NCBI GenBank assembly: GCA_038380795.1
Contig: CM076270.1
Coordinates: forward strand, 9,237,001-9,301,000
Length of the DNA stretch: 64,000 nt
Direction: 5' to 3'
DNA from: Pyrocephalus nanus
Taxonomy: Eukaryota; Chordata; Aves; Passeriformes; Tyrannidae
The notes below the pieces were generated by a model. That model ran no database searches. It was not told the origin of the DNA and worked only from the letters and a program-made list of their open reading frames with translations. The stretch's first letter is position 1; the number at the start of each line of letters is the position of its first letter. Below are positions 11,165-27,329 of this stretch, piece after piece. The position numbers were made by a program, and so were the translations under genes.

Positions 11165-11290
11165 CAACACCTGCGGGACGCCGCAGCGCTCTGCGGCCGG
11201 CTCAGATTTATCCATTATTTTATATCCACACGCCTTTAATTTTTACAGCCCTGTTGGAGCAATACCCAGGGCTGTTAATAACGCCAGGCC
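11165..11290. promoter_or_regulatory. Candidate enhancer island upstream of ECEL1
   Basis: An AT-rich block with GATTTATCCATTATTTTATA, CCTTTAATTTTTAC and CTGTTAATAACG following a GC-rich palindromic stretch around 11172-11196. No coding potential. The inference is from composition and TAAT/TTTAT motif density. Confidence 0.35.
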
Positions 11291-11569
11291 TTCCCCTGCC
11301 CCCTCCATGTGCATCCATCATGCTCCAACCAAGGTGCCAGCTGCATCTCAGCACTGGGTAAGTGTAGCATGGGGAGGATGGAGCAGCAGGATTGGGCTCC
11401 CCATGCCCACCTGTGAAACAGCCTGACTCTGGGTGCCCTTGCACCCCACTGGGGTTGGGGGTGCCTGGCTGTTGGGGATGCCCATGCCTGGGGTGTCTCT
11501 CTGGTAGGATTCATGGAAGCCCTCTGCCTTGGCATGAGCCCCAGGAAAGCTGTGCTGCAACACACTAAC

Positions 11570-11715
11570 GTGCTTGTAAGTGTATGAGGGTACGTGTGGA
11601 TGCCAGTGAATGCCTGAGTGTGAGTACGTGTGTGGAGGCACAGCATGTGTGTCTGTACAAGTGCGTGTCAATGTGTGCGGGTGTACATGTGATGCACACG
11701 TGTGCCACTACCTGA
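11570..11715. repeat. Degenerate TG-rich simple repeat
   Basis: Irregular TGTGTG, GTACGTGTG and GTGTGCGGGTG runs over about 145 bp. No gene recognised from 11291 to 12109. Confidence 0.45.
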
Positions 11716-12109
11716 GCAGGCGTTGCTGTGTGCCTGCTGCAGCAGAAGGCACCTTGCCCAGGCCATATCCAGCATCCTGGCACCCTGGCATAGGAGAGTG
11801 CAGCTTCAGCTGCCCCAGGCAGTGAGGGCTGTGCCTGGGGCCAGCTCATGGTGCCCACAGGGACTAGACAGTGGGTCCCACATTACTGAGCCACCCGTCC
11901 CATGGCAAACAGGGCTCCATGCCGTGCGTAGCACGGCACCCAGTATGTGCTGTCCCACCCCAGCACCCAGGAAGACTCAGAGCCCCCTCTGGGCACCCAG
12001 CGGTGTGCTAGCTCGGGGTGGGGGGAGGGTAGCAGGGCACCCCTGAGCATGGCAGGCAGGACAGCCGTGCAGGGCCGGGGTACGCAGCTGCTGCAGGGGA
12101 CCACCGCGG

Positions 12110-12235
12110 GCAGTGGGAGTTGCTGGGCTATAAATCTCCGTGCTGGGCCCCCCCGTGGCAGAGCAGCTCACGATATTTATGTTGGGGATTTATCTGCAAT
12201 GCAGTTTAATATTCCCGGACCTTCGCTTGTGTGTG
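12110..12235. promoter_or_regulatory. Candidate proximal regulatory element upstream of ECEL1
   Basis: Contains GCTATAAATC, ACGATATTTATG, GGGGATTTATCTG and CAGTTTAATATTCC within 120 bp, surrounded by GC-rich DNA. It lies about 600 bp before the CpG-rich block. It could be an enhancer or a distal promoter; TATAAA at about 12129 has no obvious linked exon. Confidence 0.35.
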
Positions 12236-12635
12236 TGAACGCATGGCCCCCTCCCTGTGCCACCCTATGCCACCCCCGTGCCCACCCTCTCACCTGGAGC
12301 CTCCCAGGCTCTGTCTCCTGCCCACCCACAGTCCTGTCCCCTTGCACCCACCCTGGCAGGACGGGATGGGCCACCCAGAGTGCCTGTGTAGGGCGGGGGG
12401 CACCGAGCCGCCGGGATGCTCCTGGCACAGGCCGTCGGCCGTGCCCACCCGTGCCCCTCCGAGGTGCCCGAGTGTCCAGGGAGTGGCAGCAGGGTCTCCG
12501 GACTGCCGATGCGAGGCGGAATGGCACTGCCAGCCGTGCTCCATCCCTGCGGGGTGGGGGGCCGAGGGACCCCCCTGCCCTGCCTCCCCGCCAGCGGGGA
12601 TGAGGTAAGGCTGGCGGGTGGCACAGGGCTGCTCC

Positions 12636-12660
12636 ATTTGCATAATAATCTCGTTAATGG
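12636..12660 (+). promoter_or_regulatory. Octamer (ATTTGCAT) plus TAAT cluster in the ECEL1 promoter region
   Basis: A perfect octamer ATTTGCAT at 12636-12643 is followed directly by AATAATC and then GTTAATGG. Octamers bind POU factors, and adjacent TAAT cores suit POU/homeodomain binding. It lies 60 bp before a CpG-rich block, a promoter-proximal position. ECEL1 is neuron-specific in mammals, so this fits, but the link is inferred. Confidence 0.5.
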
Positions 12661-12699
12661 AGCCTGGCCTGCGGGAGAGCCGGGCTGGAGACACCACCC

Positions 12700-12845
12700 C
12701 TTCCCCGCCCCGCCGCCTCCCTCCGGCCCCGCCGCTCCGCCAGCCGCGGCGCGGGGCGCGGAGCGGAGTGCGGGGCGCGCAGCCGGACGGGCAGCGCGGG
12801 GCCGGCCAGCCCCCGGCAGCCTCCTGACACCCCCCGGGAGAGCCG
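12700..12845 (+). promoter_or_regulatory. ECEL1: CpG-rich probable ECEL1 promoter and noncoding first exon
   Basis: Very high density of CG dinucleotides (for example CCGCGGCGCGG and GGGGCGCGCAGCC). It ends in CGGGAGAGCCG followed by GTGAGC at 12846, a strong donor. A strong acceptor with a pyrimidine tract ends at 14425, ahead of the ECEL1 start codon. The simplest model is a noncoding exon 1 spliced to 14426. Transcription start is not determined. Confidence 0.45.
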
Positions 12846-13345
12846 GTGAGCGCCCCCCAGAACCCCTCGAGCATCCCGGACAGCGTCCCCGAGCATCCCG
12901 GGCAGCATCCCTCCAGCATCCCGTGAGCATCCCCCAAGTGTCTCGGTGAGCAAACGGCGAGCGACCCCCGAGCACCCGCGGACATCCTGGGCAGCAGACC
13001 GAAGCACATACCCTCAACATCCCCCGAGCACCTCGGTGAGCACCCCGCGAGCACCCCGGGGAGTAGATCCCGAGCCTGCCGGCGAGCACTCTGCGAGCAT
13101 CGCCCGAATATCCCGGGCGTCATCCCGGGGAGCACTTCCCCAGCAGCCCTCGAGCAGCCCTCGAGCATGCCCCCGAGCATCACTGGCATCATTCCGGCAA
13201 GCACCTTCTCCAGCATTCTGGGCAGCGTCCTCCGAGCTTCGCGGGCAGCATCTCCCGTGAATCCTGGGCAGCGTCCCCCGGGCACCCCCGAGCATCCCCC
13301 GAGTATCTTGGGCAGCATCCCGAGCAGCATCCTCCGAGCTTCCTG
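12840..13345 (+). repeat. Degenerate GAGCATC/GAGCACC minisatellite in the inferred ECEL1 5' intron
   Basis: A core of GAGCATCCC, GAGCACCCC or GGGCAGCATCC recurs more than a dozen times over 500 bp with spacing of about 12-25 bp and much drift. Several units read GGTGAGC or CGTGAGC, which resemble splice donors. High GC leaves several frames free of stops on the minus strand, which explains long but meaningless ORFs there. Confidence 0.7.
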
Positions 13346-14425
13346 GCCAGTTCCCTCTCCGCCCCCGCTCCCCGCCGTGCTCGCTGCCGTCCCCGCTAAC
13401 TTTCCGACGGCGGCAGCTTTCCGGCACGGGCACCGCCGGTTTGCGGCGCCGGGGCACAACTTTGCCCAAGTTGCGGAGGGAACGGGGGTGCGGGGCGCGG
13501 GGCGGCCCCGCGGCGGGGATACTGACCACCTCCCGAGCGGCTCTTTGTCCCCAGCCTGTCCTCCCCCACCTGCAAATCCGGATGCCATTCTGCACCAAGC
13601 GAGACGCAGGGTCTCGTTTTGAAATCGCACTCACAACTCATCTGTTCCCCCACCCTCCTTTCCCCATGGGCAGACCCCCTCCTCCCCAGTCACCCCTCAT
13701 AGACACCCCTGCCCATCGGGCAGCAGCCAATGGGGAGCAGTTGGGTGGATGGTGGTGGTGATTGTGAGGGAATGCTGTGAGATGTCCACAGGGTCCAGGG
13801 CTCCCCACAGACTGGAATTAACTTTGCTCACACCACGCATCGCACCACGATTTGACACAACGCAATGCAACACGGCAGACCAACACCCAACCCACCACAA
13901 TGCAATGGCACAGCGCAGGGCCACACAACTCGACCCAACTCACGACACCCCAAACCAACACCCCCCCTCATAAATCTCCCCAAAGCCCCTCTTCCCCAAG
14001 CTGCTCACCCCTTCCGTACCCCACTCAGAGGCACTGGCAGCTCTGTGCACCCTGTGGTCAGGAAGGGTTCTCAAGGTGCTGTGTGAGGATGGGCTCACTG
14101 GACCCCCCTGGATATCCACCCAGTGTGAATGCTTTTGCGGGTGCGCTATGTGGGCATGGAGTGTGTGTGAGATAAAGCTGTGACGGGCTGAAACCTGCCT
14201 GGGATCATGCAGGCAGGACCCTGCCCTGTCACCAAAGGAGCTGATAGAGGGGATAGCCATGGGATAGAGCTGCCACCAACTCTGGGCACTGGGGCCAGTC
14301 CCAGCACCACCAGTGGGGCACACAGGCAGGGATGGTGATGCATACAGCAATGACGACAAGAAGCAACCCCCCCGCCCTTGCTCCTCCCAACTCCCCCCCT
14401 CAGCCATCTCCTCTGCCTTTTCCAG
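13346..14425. other. Inferred ECEL1 5' intron, remaining part
   Basis: No gene recognised. GC-rich to about 13560. At 13840-13975 there is a CA-rich low-complexity stretch with repeated ACAACGCAATGCAACAC-like words. It ends with the pyrimidine-rich acceptor CTGCCTTTTCCAG at 14413-14425. Confidence 0.45.
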
Positions 14426-14485
14426 GAGCTTCCTGACTCACCCGGACACCCTCCACCATCTCCCTGTGCCAGGCACAGCTCCAGC

Positions 14486-14527
14486 ATGAACCGTGGGGTG
14501 CCTGAGCCTGCCCTCCACTTGCCCTGA
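14486..14527 (+). other. Upstream ORF in the ECEL1 5' leader (13 codons plus stop)
   Basis: ATG at 14486 in AGCATGA context opens a 13-residue frame ending at TGA 14525-14527, 44 bp before the ECEL1 start. It lies inside the leader part of the exon inferred to begin at 14426. If retained in mRNA it could damp ECEL1 translation. Confidence 0.4.
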
Positions 14528-14571
14528 GCCCTCTGCACCTGTGCTGCCAGCAGGGAGCCTCACCCCCGGCC

Positions 14572-22497
<7,926 letters not shown>

Positions 22498-23076
22498 GGC
22501 CAATATCCCTCTGGCAGGCTGGCAGCCCCCATCCCTGTCCCTGCCTAAGTGACACCCGGTGCCCACTCCCCACCGTCCCATCTCCCCCTCCTACTCTCCA
22601 GTCATAAGGGGCACCCCTGGGTGACACAGGGGGTTACCCCAAAGACAAGCACCCGCCACAGGGGTGGAGGCAGCAGGGAAACACTTCTGTTGGGCAGCTG
22701 CCTCCTGCCCATCCCTTTCCTACTAATTGCCCTGTGCACTGGGGTGGCCCTCATTCCCCTTGGAGGAATGAGGGCACGTCCAGGCACCCCTGTACCCCAT
22801 CTTCTATCCACCCACCCCAAACCCTTCACCCAGACCTACCACATCTAGCCCAGTATCTGTCAAGGCAGGGAGAGCAATCCAGAGTCACCACGGGGCTGCC
22901 CCATGCCAAGTCTCCCCTCCCCCATGCCCTCTCTGGCATCTCCCACACCAGCCTCATCCTGCCCCCTCACCAGCCCTGCCAGTGGAGGGGGCACAGTGGC
23001 AGAGCTGGGGGCCAGGCAATGCCAGCCTGCCTGGGAACACAAGACATCTGCTGTATTTTCGCTGCTGTTTCTGGTC

Positions 23077-23082
23077 AATAAA
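23077..23082 (+). terminator. ECEL1: ECEL1 poly(A) signal (AATAAA)
   Basis: Canonical AATAAA, 580 bp after the ECEL1 stop, followed by GT-rich sequence (GGGTGGTTGC at about 23097). The interval 22498-23076 has no other gene and is read as the 3' untranslated region. Confidence 0.7.
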
Positions 23083-23213
23083 GCACTGGATATGCCGGGT
23101 GGTTGCAAGGATCCATGGCTGGTATATGGGAGCAGTGGGCAGCATCCCCAGCCCTGCCCACGTGGCACCCCCACTCTGCTAACATGCTTGTCCCACCAAT
23201 GTCACACACCGTG

Positions 23214-23219
23214 TTTATT
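23214..23219 (-). terminator. Poly(A) signal (AATAAA) of alkaline phosphatase copy A
   Basis: TTTATT on the plus strand is AATAAA on the minus strand, 183 bp after the stop of copy A. Next on that strand comes CACGGTGTGTGAC, a good GT-rich downstream element. It faces the ECEL1 signal at 23077. Confidence 0.7.
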
Positions 23220-23401
23220 TAACCCTCCTGTTTCGGGTGGTGTAGGACCCGTCCCATGCTCAGGATTTGGTGACCCTTTGGCTGCTGCATCCAGAGCAGG
23301 GATGTTTCAGAAAGCTGCTGCTCACCTGCAGGTGCCACACCGTGGGGAGGGGAGGGAACACGGGTCTGGCAGCTCCCATAGCAGCTTCCACTGACATGGA
23401 A

Positions 23402-26400
23402 TCAGTGGAAGAGGGGCAGGAGGAGGATGGGCAGGAGCAGGGCCAGGGGGGTGGCACGGATGCCAGGGGCAGAGTCCCGCTGGCTGCACTCGGTGTAGGG
23501 CTCTATGCAGGCAGCGTAGGCCATGACATGGGCCACGTAGGTCTGCTCCTGCACCCCATGGAAGAGGTGGGCCATGGGGCCCTTGGCCAGGATGGCCACG
23601 TCCTCACCGCCGTGGGTCTCCGAGTCGAGGGGCACGGCCGCCTGCTGTAGGTACTCGAAATCCACTGCAGAGGGGAGAGAAGGGGTGAGAGGGGGCAATG
23701 ATGGCCCCCAGCCCCATCCCACCACCTAGCCACGGTCTCTGTGCTCTCACTGGCTGTGTCATGGTCCACGTTGGGCCGGTCGGGGCCCGTGTGGCCTGGC
23801 CCATTCCCGTAGAGGATGGATGTGTAGCTCTTCCCATCAATGGATTGTGAGGGGGCCAGACCTGGGGAGAGAGTGATGGAAGGGAAGGATCAGCCAAGGA
23901 ATGCCTGTATTGCCCCTCTGGCCTCAGTCAGGGTGCCGCAGAGCCGGCAGTGTCCAGCACAGGGCAGAGCCCCACCGAAGATGGAGGAGCCACGCAGGGT
24001 GTAGCCACCGAAGGAGAAGACGTGCGAGTGGTCAGCGGTGACGACGGTGAGGGTCTGTGCCTCGTCTGTCAGGACCCCTGCCCGCTCAATGGCACGGTCG
24101 AACTCCACCGCCTCCGTCAGCGCCTTCTGGGCTGCCCCGTCGTGGTGGCCGTGGTCGATCCTGCCGCCTGCAGACGGGCACTCGCGGTGGGCTGGGACCG
24201 AGGGCAGCACGCCCAGCTCCTACCCCCACCCTGGGGTGCGGGACCCCCCCTCTCATCAGCCCCAGTGGCACCAGCCCCAACTTATCTTCCACAAAGAGGT
24301 AAAAGCCTTCAGGGTTCCTGCTCAGGATGGTGATGGCCGCCTCCATCATCTCGGTGAGTGATGGGTCCAGAGTGGTGTTACGCACCAGGCTGTACTTCAT
24401 GTCCCCGGGTTCAAAGAGACCTGGGAGGGGACACATTGGGGACAACCTCAGTGCCTTCAAATGTCCTGGTGACTGTTGGGTCCCAGCACACAGCACATTT
24501 GTTACCCATCAGATAATTCACACTGGGGTTGGCAGCAGCAGCCATCATCTCTGTCTTGTTCCAGACGTAGCGGGCACCCTGTGGGCGAATCCCACAGGGA
24601 GGTTAGTGGCTGCCTGGCCCTGTGCCAGGGGCAGTGGGCAGAGGACTGTCCCTGCTGCGTCACCCACCGGCCGTGCCTCCAGCCATGTGTCAATGAGGTT
24701 TATCCCATCCTCCCGTATCCCATTCTGCCGGCTGTTGGTGGGATACTCAGGGTCCGGCGTCCCCACAGGGGTCATGTATTTCCGACCACCCCCCAGGATC
24801 ACCTGGAGGGGGTGAGACAGGTGCAGTGTTAATGGGGCTGCCCTGGGGTGGGGGGCAGTGTCTACTCCTGCTCCCCCCATCCCGTGCACGGCCACTCACG
24901 TTGATGTCGACGTTGTGGACCAGCTGCCAGGCGATGTCCTTGCATCCCTCCTGCCGTGCATCCGTGGGCATGCTGGCGTCCGCGTACCAGTTACGGTTCA
25001 CCACGTGGGCGTAGGTCCCCGAGGGCGATGCGTGCTGCACCCGCGTGGACGTCACGATGCCCACCGCCTTCCCTGCCAACCCCCCAGCCATCAGACCCCA
25101 TGAAGGGTAACAGGGTTCCCCACCATCCAGCTACAGGGTGCTCATGGGGGAAAGCCCCCAGTGTGATGCCTCTTGTCCCCATGGGGTCCCTCCAGCCCCG
25201 CAGCCCCTGTTACCAGCTTTGCGGGCTCTCTCCAGCACCGAGATCACCTCGTTGCCCGCGGTGGTGCTGCACTGAGAGTGGCGGGCGGCCGCGCTCAGCC
25301 CCACTGTCTGGTAGTTGCCCTTCACCCCGCAGAGATAGGCTGTGGCTGTGCCCGCGCTGTCGGGGACCTGCCGGTCCACATTGTACGTCTGCCGAGGACA
25401 GAGGGGCTCAGGGCAGGGGGCAGTTGGCAGAAGCACACAGGGGGTGCCCCCCCAGCACTCCCTGCTGCACTCATTGCTCACCCAGGGACAAGTGTGGGAT
25501 GGGCACGGACCCCACGCACTGCAGACATGCATCCCTGTGCTGCCAGCAGCCCCACGGGCATCACCATGGCCCCGTGCCCGGGATCACTCTGGCCCCTGTC
25601 CAGCATGGTGGGGTTTACCTTGGAGAGAGCCACGTAGGGGAAAGAATCCAGAGCAAGAGGGGTCTCAGGGCCAAGCCTCCCCTGCAGCTGCCCCTTGAGG
25701 ATGCGGGTGGCTGTGATGGTGGGGATCCCGAATCCTGGGCGAGGAGAGAGGGTCCTAGTCACCCTCTGGACTAGGTGCCCTCCTCACATCCCACTCAGCT
25801 GAGCACTGGCCATGTCAGCCTGCCTGCCAGGGGTGCCAGCAGGACTCACCATCCCCGAGGAAGAGAATGAGGTTTTTGGCTTGGCCTATCCTGGGCTTGA
25901 TTTTCAAGGAGGCGTCGATGGCTGCAGCTGCCTGCTTGTACCAGAAGGATGGATTCTCCTCCTCCTCTAGGACAGGGCAAACACCTGTCAGTCCCAGCTC
26001 ACCAGCACCTGCATCCCTGGGGATCATCACCTGGGATCTCTGCATCCCAGCAGGGATACTCATTCCCTGGGTGTCCCTATGCTGGGGCTTTAACATGGAC
26101 CAGGGGGTTCAGGGTGCTATTTGGGGTGGGAGGAGACCATTCAGGCTTCCACCTACTGCCTAGACTGGAGTCCTGAGGCAGAGAAGGAGAGGACCAGCAA
26201 AACCAGACATGATGGGGAGTGATCTGGCAGGTGGGATGGGGTCAAATCCATGGCAACGGGGTGGTGATAGAGGATAAAAGCACTTCCCCCAGCCCAGGTC
26301 CCAGCCCAGAAACAAGCAGGAACTCAGGAGAAAATTGGCTCAAAGACCCCAGAGAAGCAAAGTTAAACCCCATTCACCCTTGCAGAGCTGGGCAGCCCCT

Positions 26401-26563
26401 GCCTTCCTCCCCAAGCCCTCCCTGTGCCAGCCAGGCTGATGACCTGCTTCCCTGGACCCCCCTGTGTGCAGGGACACCCGTCCCCATCCCTGTCCCCACC
26501 TGGGATGATAGCAGTGCTAAGTCCTGCCCAGAGGCAGAGGGTGAGGGATGCCAGGAGCTTCAT
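23402..26563 (-). CDS. ALPI: Alkaline phosphatase, intestinal/placental type, GPI-anchored (copy A)
   Basis: Eleven exons in transcript order: 26500-26563, 25850-25966, 25619-25734, 25214-25388, 24900-25072, 24668-24802, 24506-24578, 24286-24420, 23976-24167, 23751-23861, 23402-23664. They sum to 1554 nt, 517 residues. Most lengths (117, 116, 175, 173, 135, 73, 135, 192) match mammalian tissue-specific phosphatases. A signal peptide of about 18 residues precedes mature [12 protein letters not shown]. Catalytic features: LGDG Asp60 (metal), PDSAGT Ser110 (nucleophile), QHASP, NRNWY Arg, [16 protein letters not shown], and ETHGGED His; the zinc and magnesium ligands look intact. The tail ends in a hydrophobic [12 protein letters not shown] stretch, typical of a GPI signal. 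It hydrolyses phosphate monoesters at the cell surface. Intron 8 has an AT donor. ALPI is used as the family name; orthology to one mammalian copy is not implied. Confidence 0.93.
24168..24285 (-). other. Non-canonical AT-AG intron 8 in alkaline phosphatase copy A
   Basis: On the minus strand exon 8 ends TTTGTGGAAG and the intron starts ATAAGT instead of GTAAGT; it ends CTGCAG before GCGGCAGG. Only this boundary gives the family sequence [11 protein letters not shown] and a 135-nt exon 8. The nearby GT dinucleotides shift the frame. Confidence 0.7.
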
Positions 26564-27253
26564 GGTGGGATCCGACAGCCCAGTGACGCTGGCAGTGTCT
26601 GCAACTCCAGCAGATCCAGGGAGGGACTTTGGACAGGGACCAGCCCTTGCAGGGTGTGTGGAGGGGTTCAGCACGTGTCCAAAAGTCGGGTGTTCGGCCG
26701 GGCAGCTCGCACAAAGGCCGCAGGGCTGGGCTGCTGGCACCTCCTTGGCACACCAGCTGGGGCTGCTGGGGTACAGATGGGCTGGGGTTGCAGACAGATG
26801 CAGGGACAAGAGGATGTGCAGTTCCTGGCAGCTACAGAGCTGCAGTGCCAGGCAGGGGATTGCCCTGTCCCCGGGTGCCAAGGGCAGCGCTGAGCATTGG
26901 AACTGGGACAACAGTAGTATCAGAAGCACCTGGGGTCACTTGTGCAATGAGTACCCTGCTCTCTGCCCAGACTTTCTTGAGTAATAAATCCATGGATGTG
27001 GACAAAAGCTCTGCTCCTTGCTCAGCTCCTTTCCAGGAATGTGTACTTGTACACGTGTGTACTGTGTACTGTGCCCCAGCCTGGCAAAGCTGGGGAGGAC
27101 ATGGCCTTCCCTCATTGTCATTTTCTTACTTCAGCCTTCAGTGCTGGTCCCTGGGGGAAACTAGGAGCCATGACCAGCTGGAAAAATGGAGGCACAGGGA
27201 ACTGACCACTACTTTGAACCTTTGCACAGTGGACTGAGACAAACAACTTGTGT
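26564..27253. other. Intergenic spacer between the two alkaline phosphatases
   Basis: Contains the 5' flank of copy A, to the right of its ATG at 26563. No TATA box or CpG island is evident near it. Nothing else recognised. Confidence 0.5.
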
Positions 27254-27259
27254 TTTATT
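27254..27259 (-). terminator. Poly(A) signal (AATAAA) of alkaline phosphatase copy B
   Basis: AATAAA on the minus strand, 71 bp after the copy B stop, followed on that strand by GTTGTTTGTCTC, a GT-rich element. Confidence 0.7.
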
Positions 27260-27329
27260 GCATCCCTTGGTTCTGGCCACAGTGGTGACCTGGCCGCCAA
27301 GACCCTCAGAGGGTCTCAGCCAGGGGCTC

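Noticed and set aside
12290..13630. A 446-codon open frame on the minus strand, with two other long overlapping minus-strand frames at 12265-13089 and 13014-13634
   Set aside because: It runs through a GC-rich minisatellite that lacks stop words in several frames at once. The translation is repetitive (Gly, Cys, Arg, Met-Leu), has no family motif, and covers the probable ECEL1 promoter.
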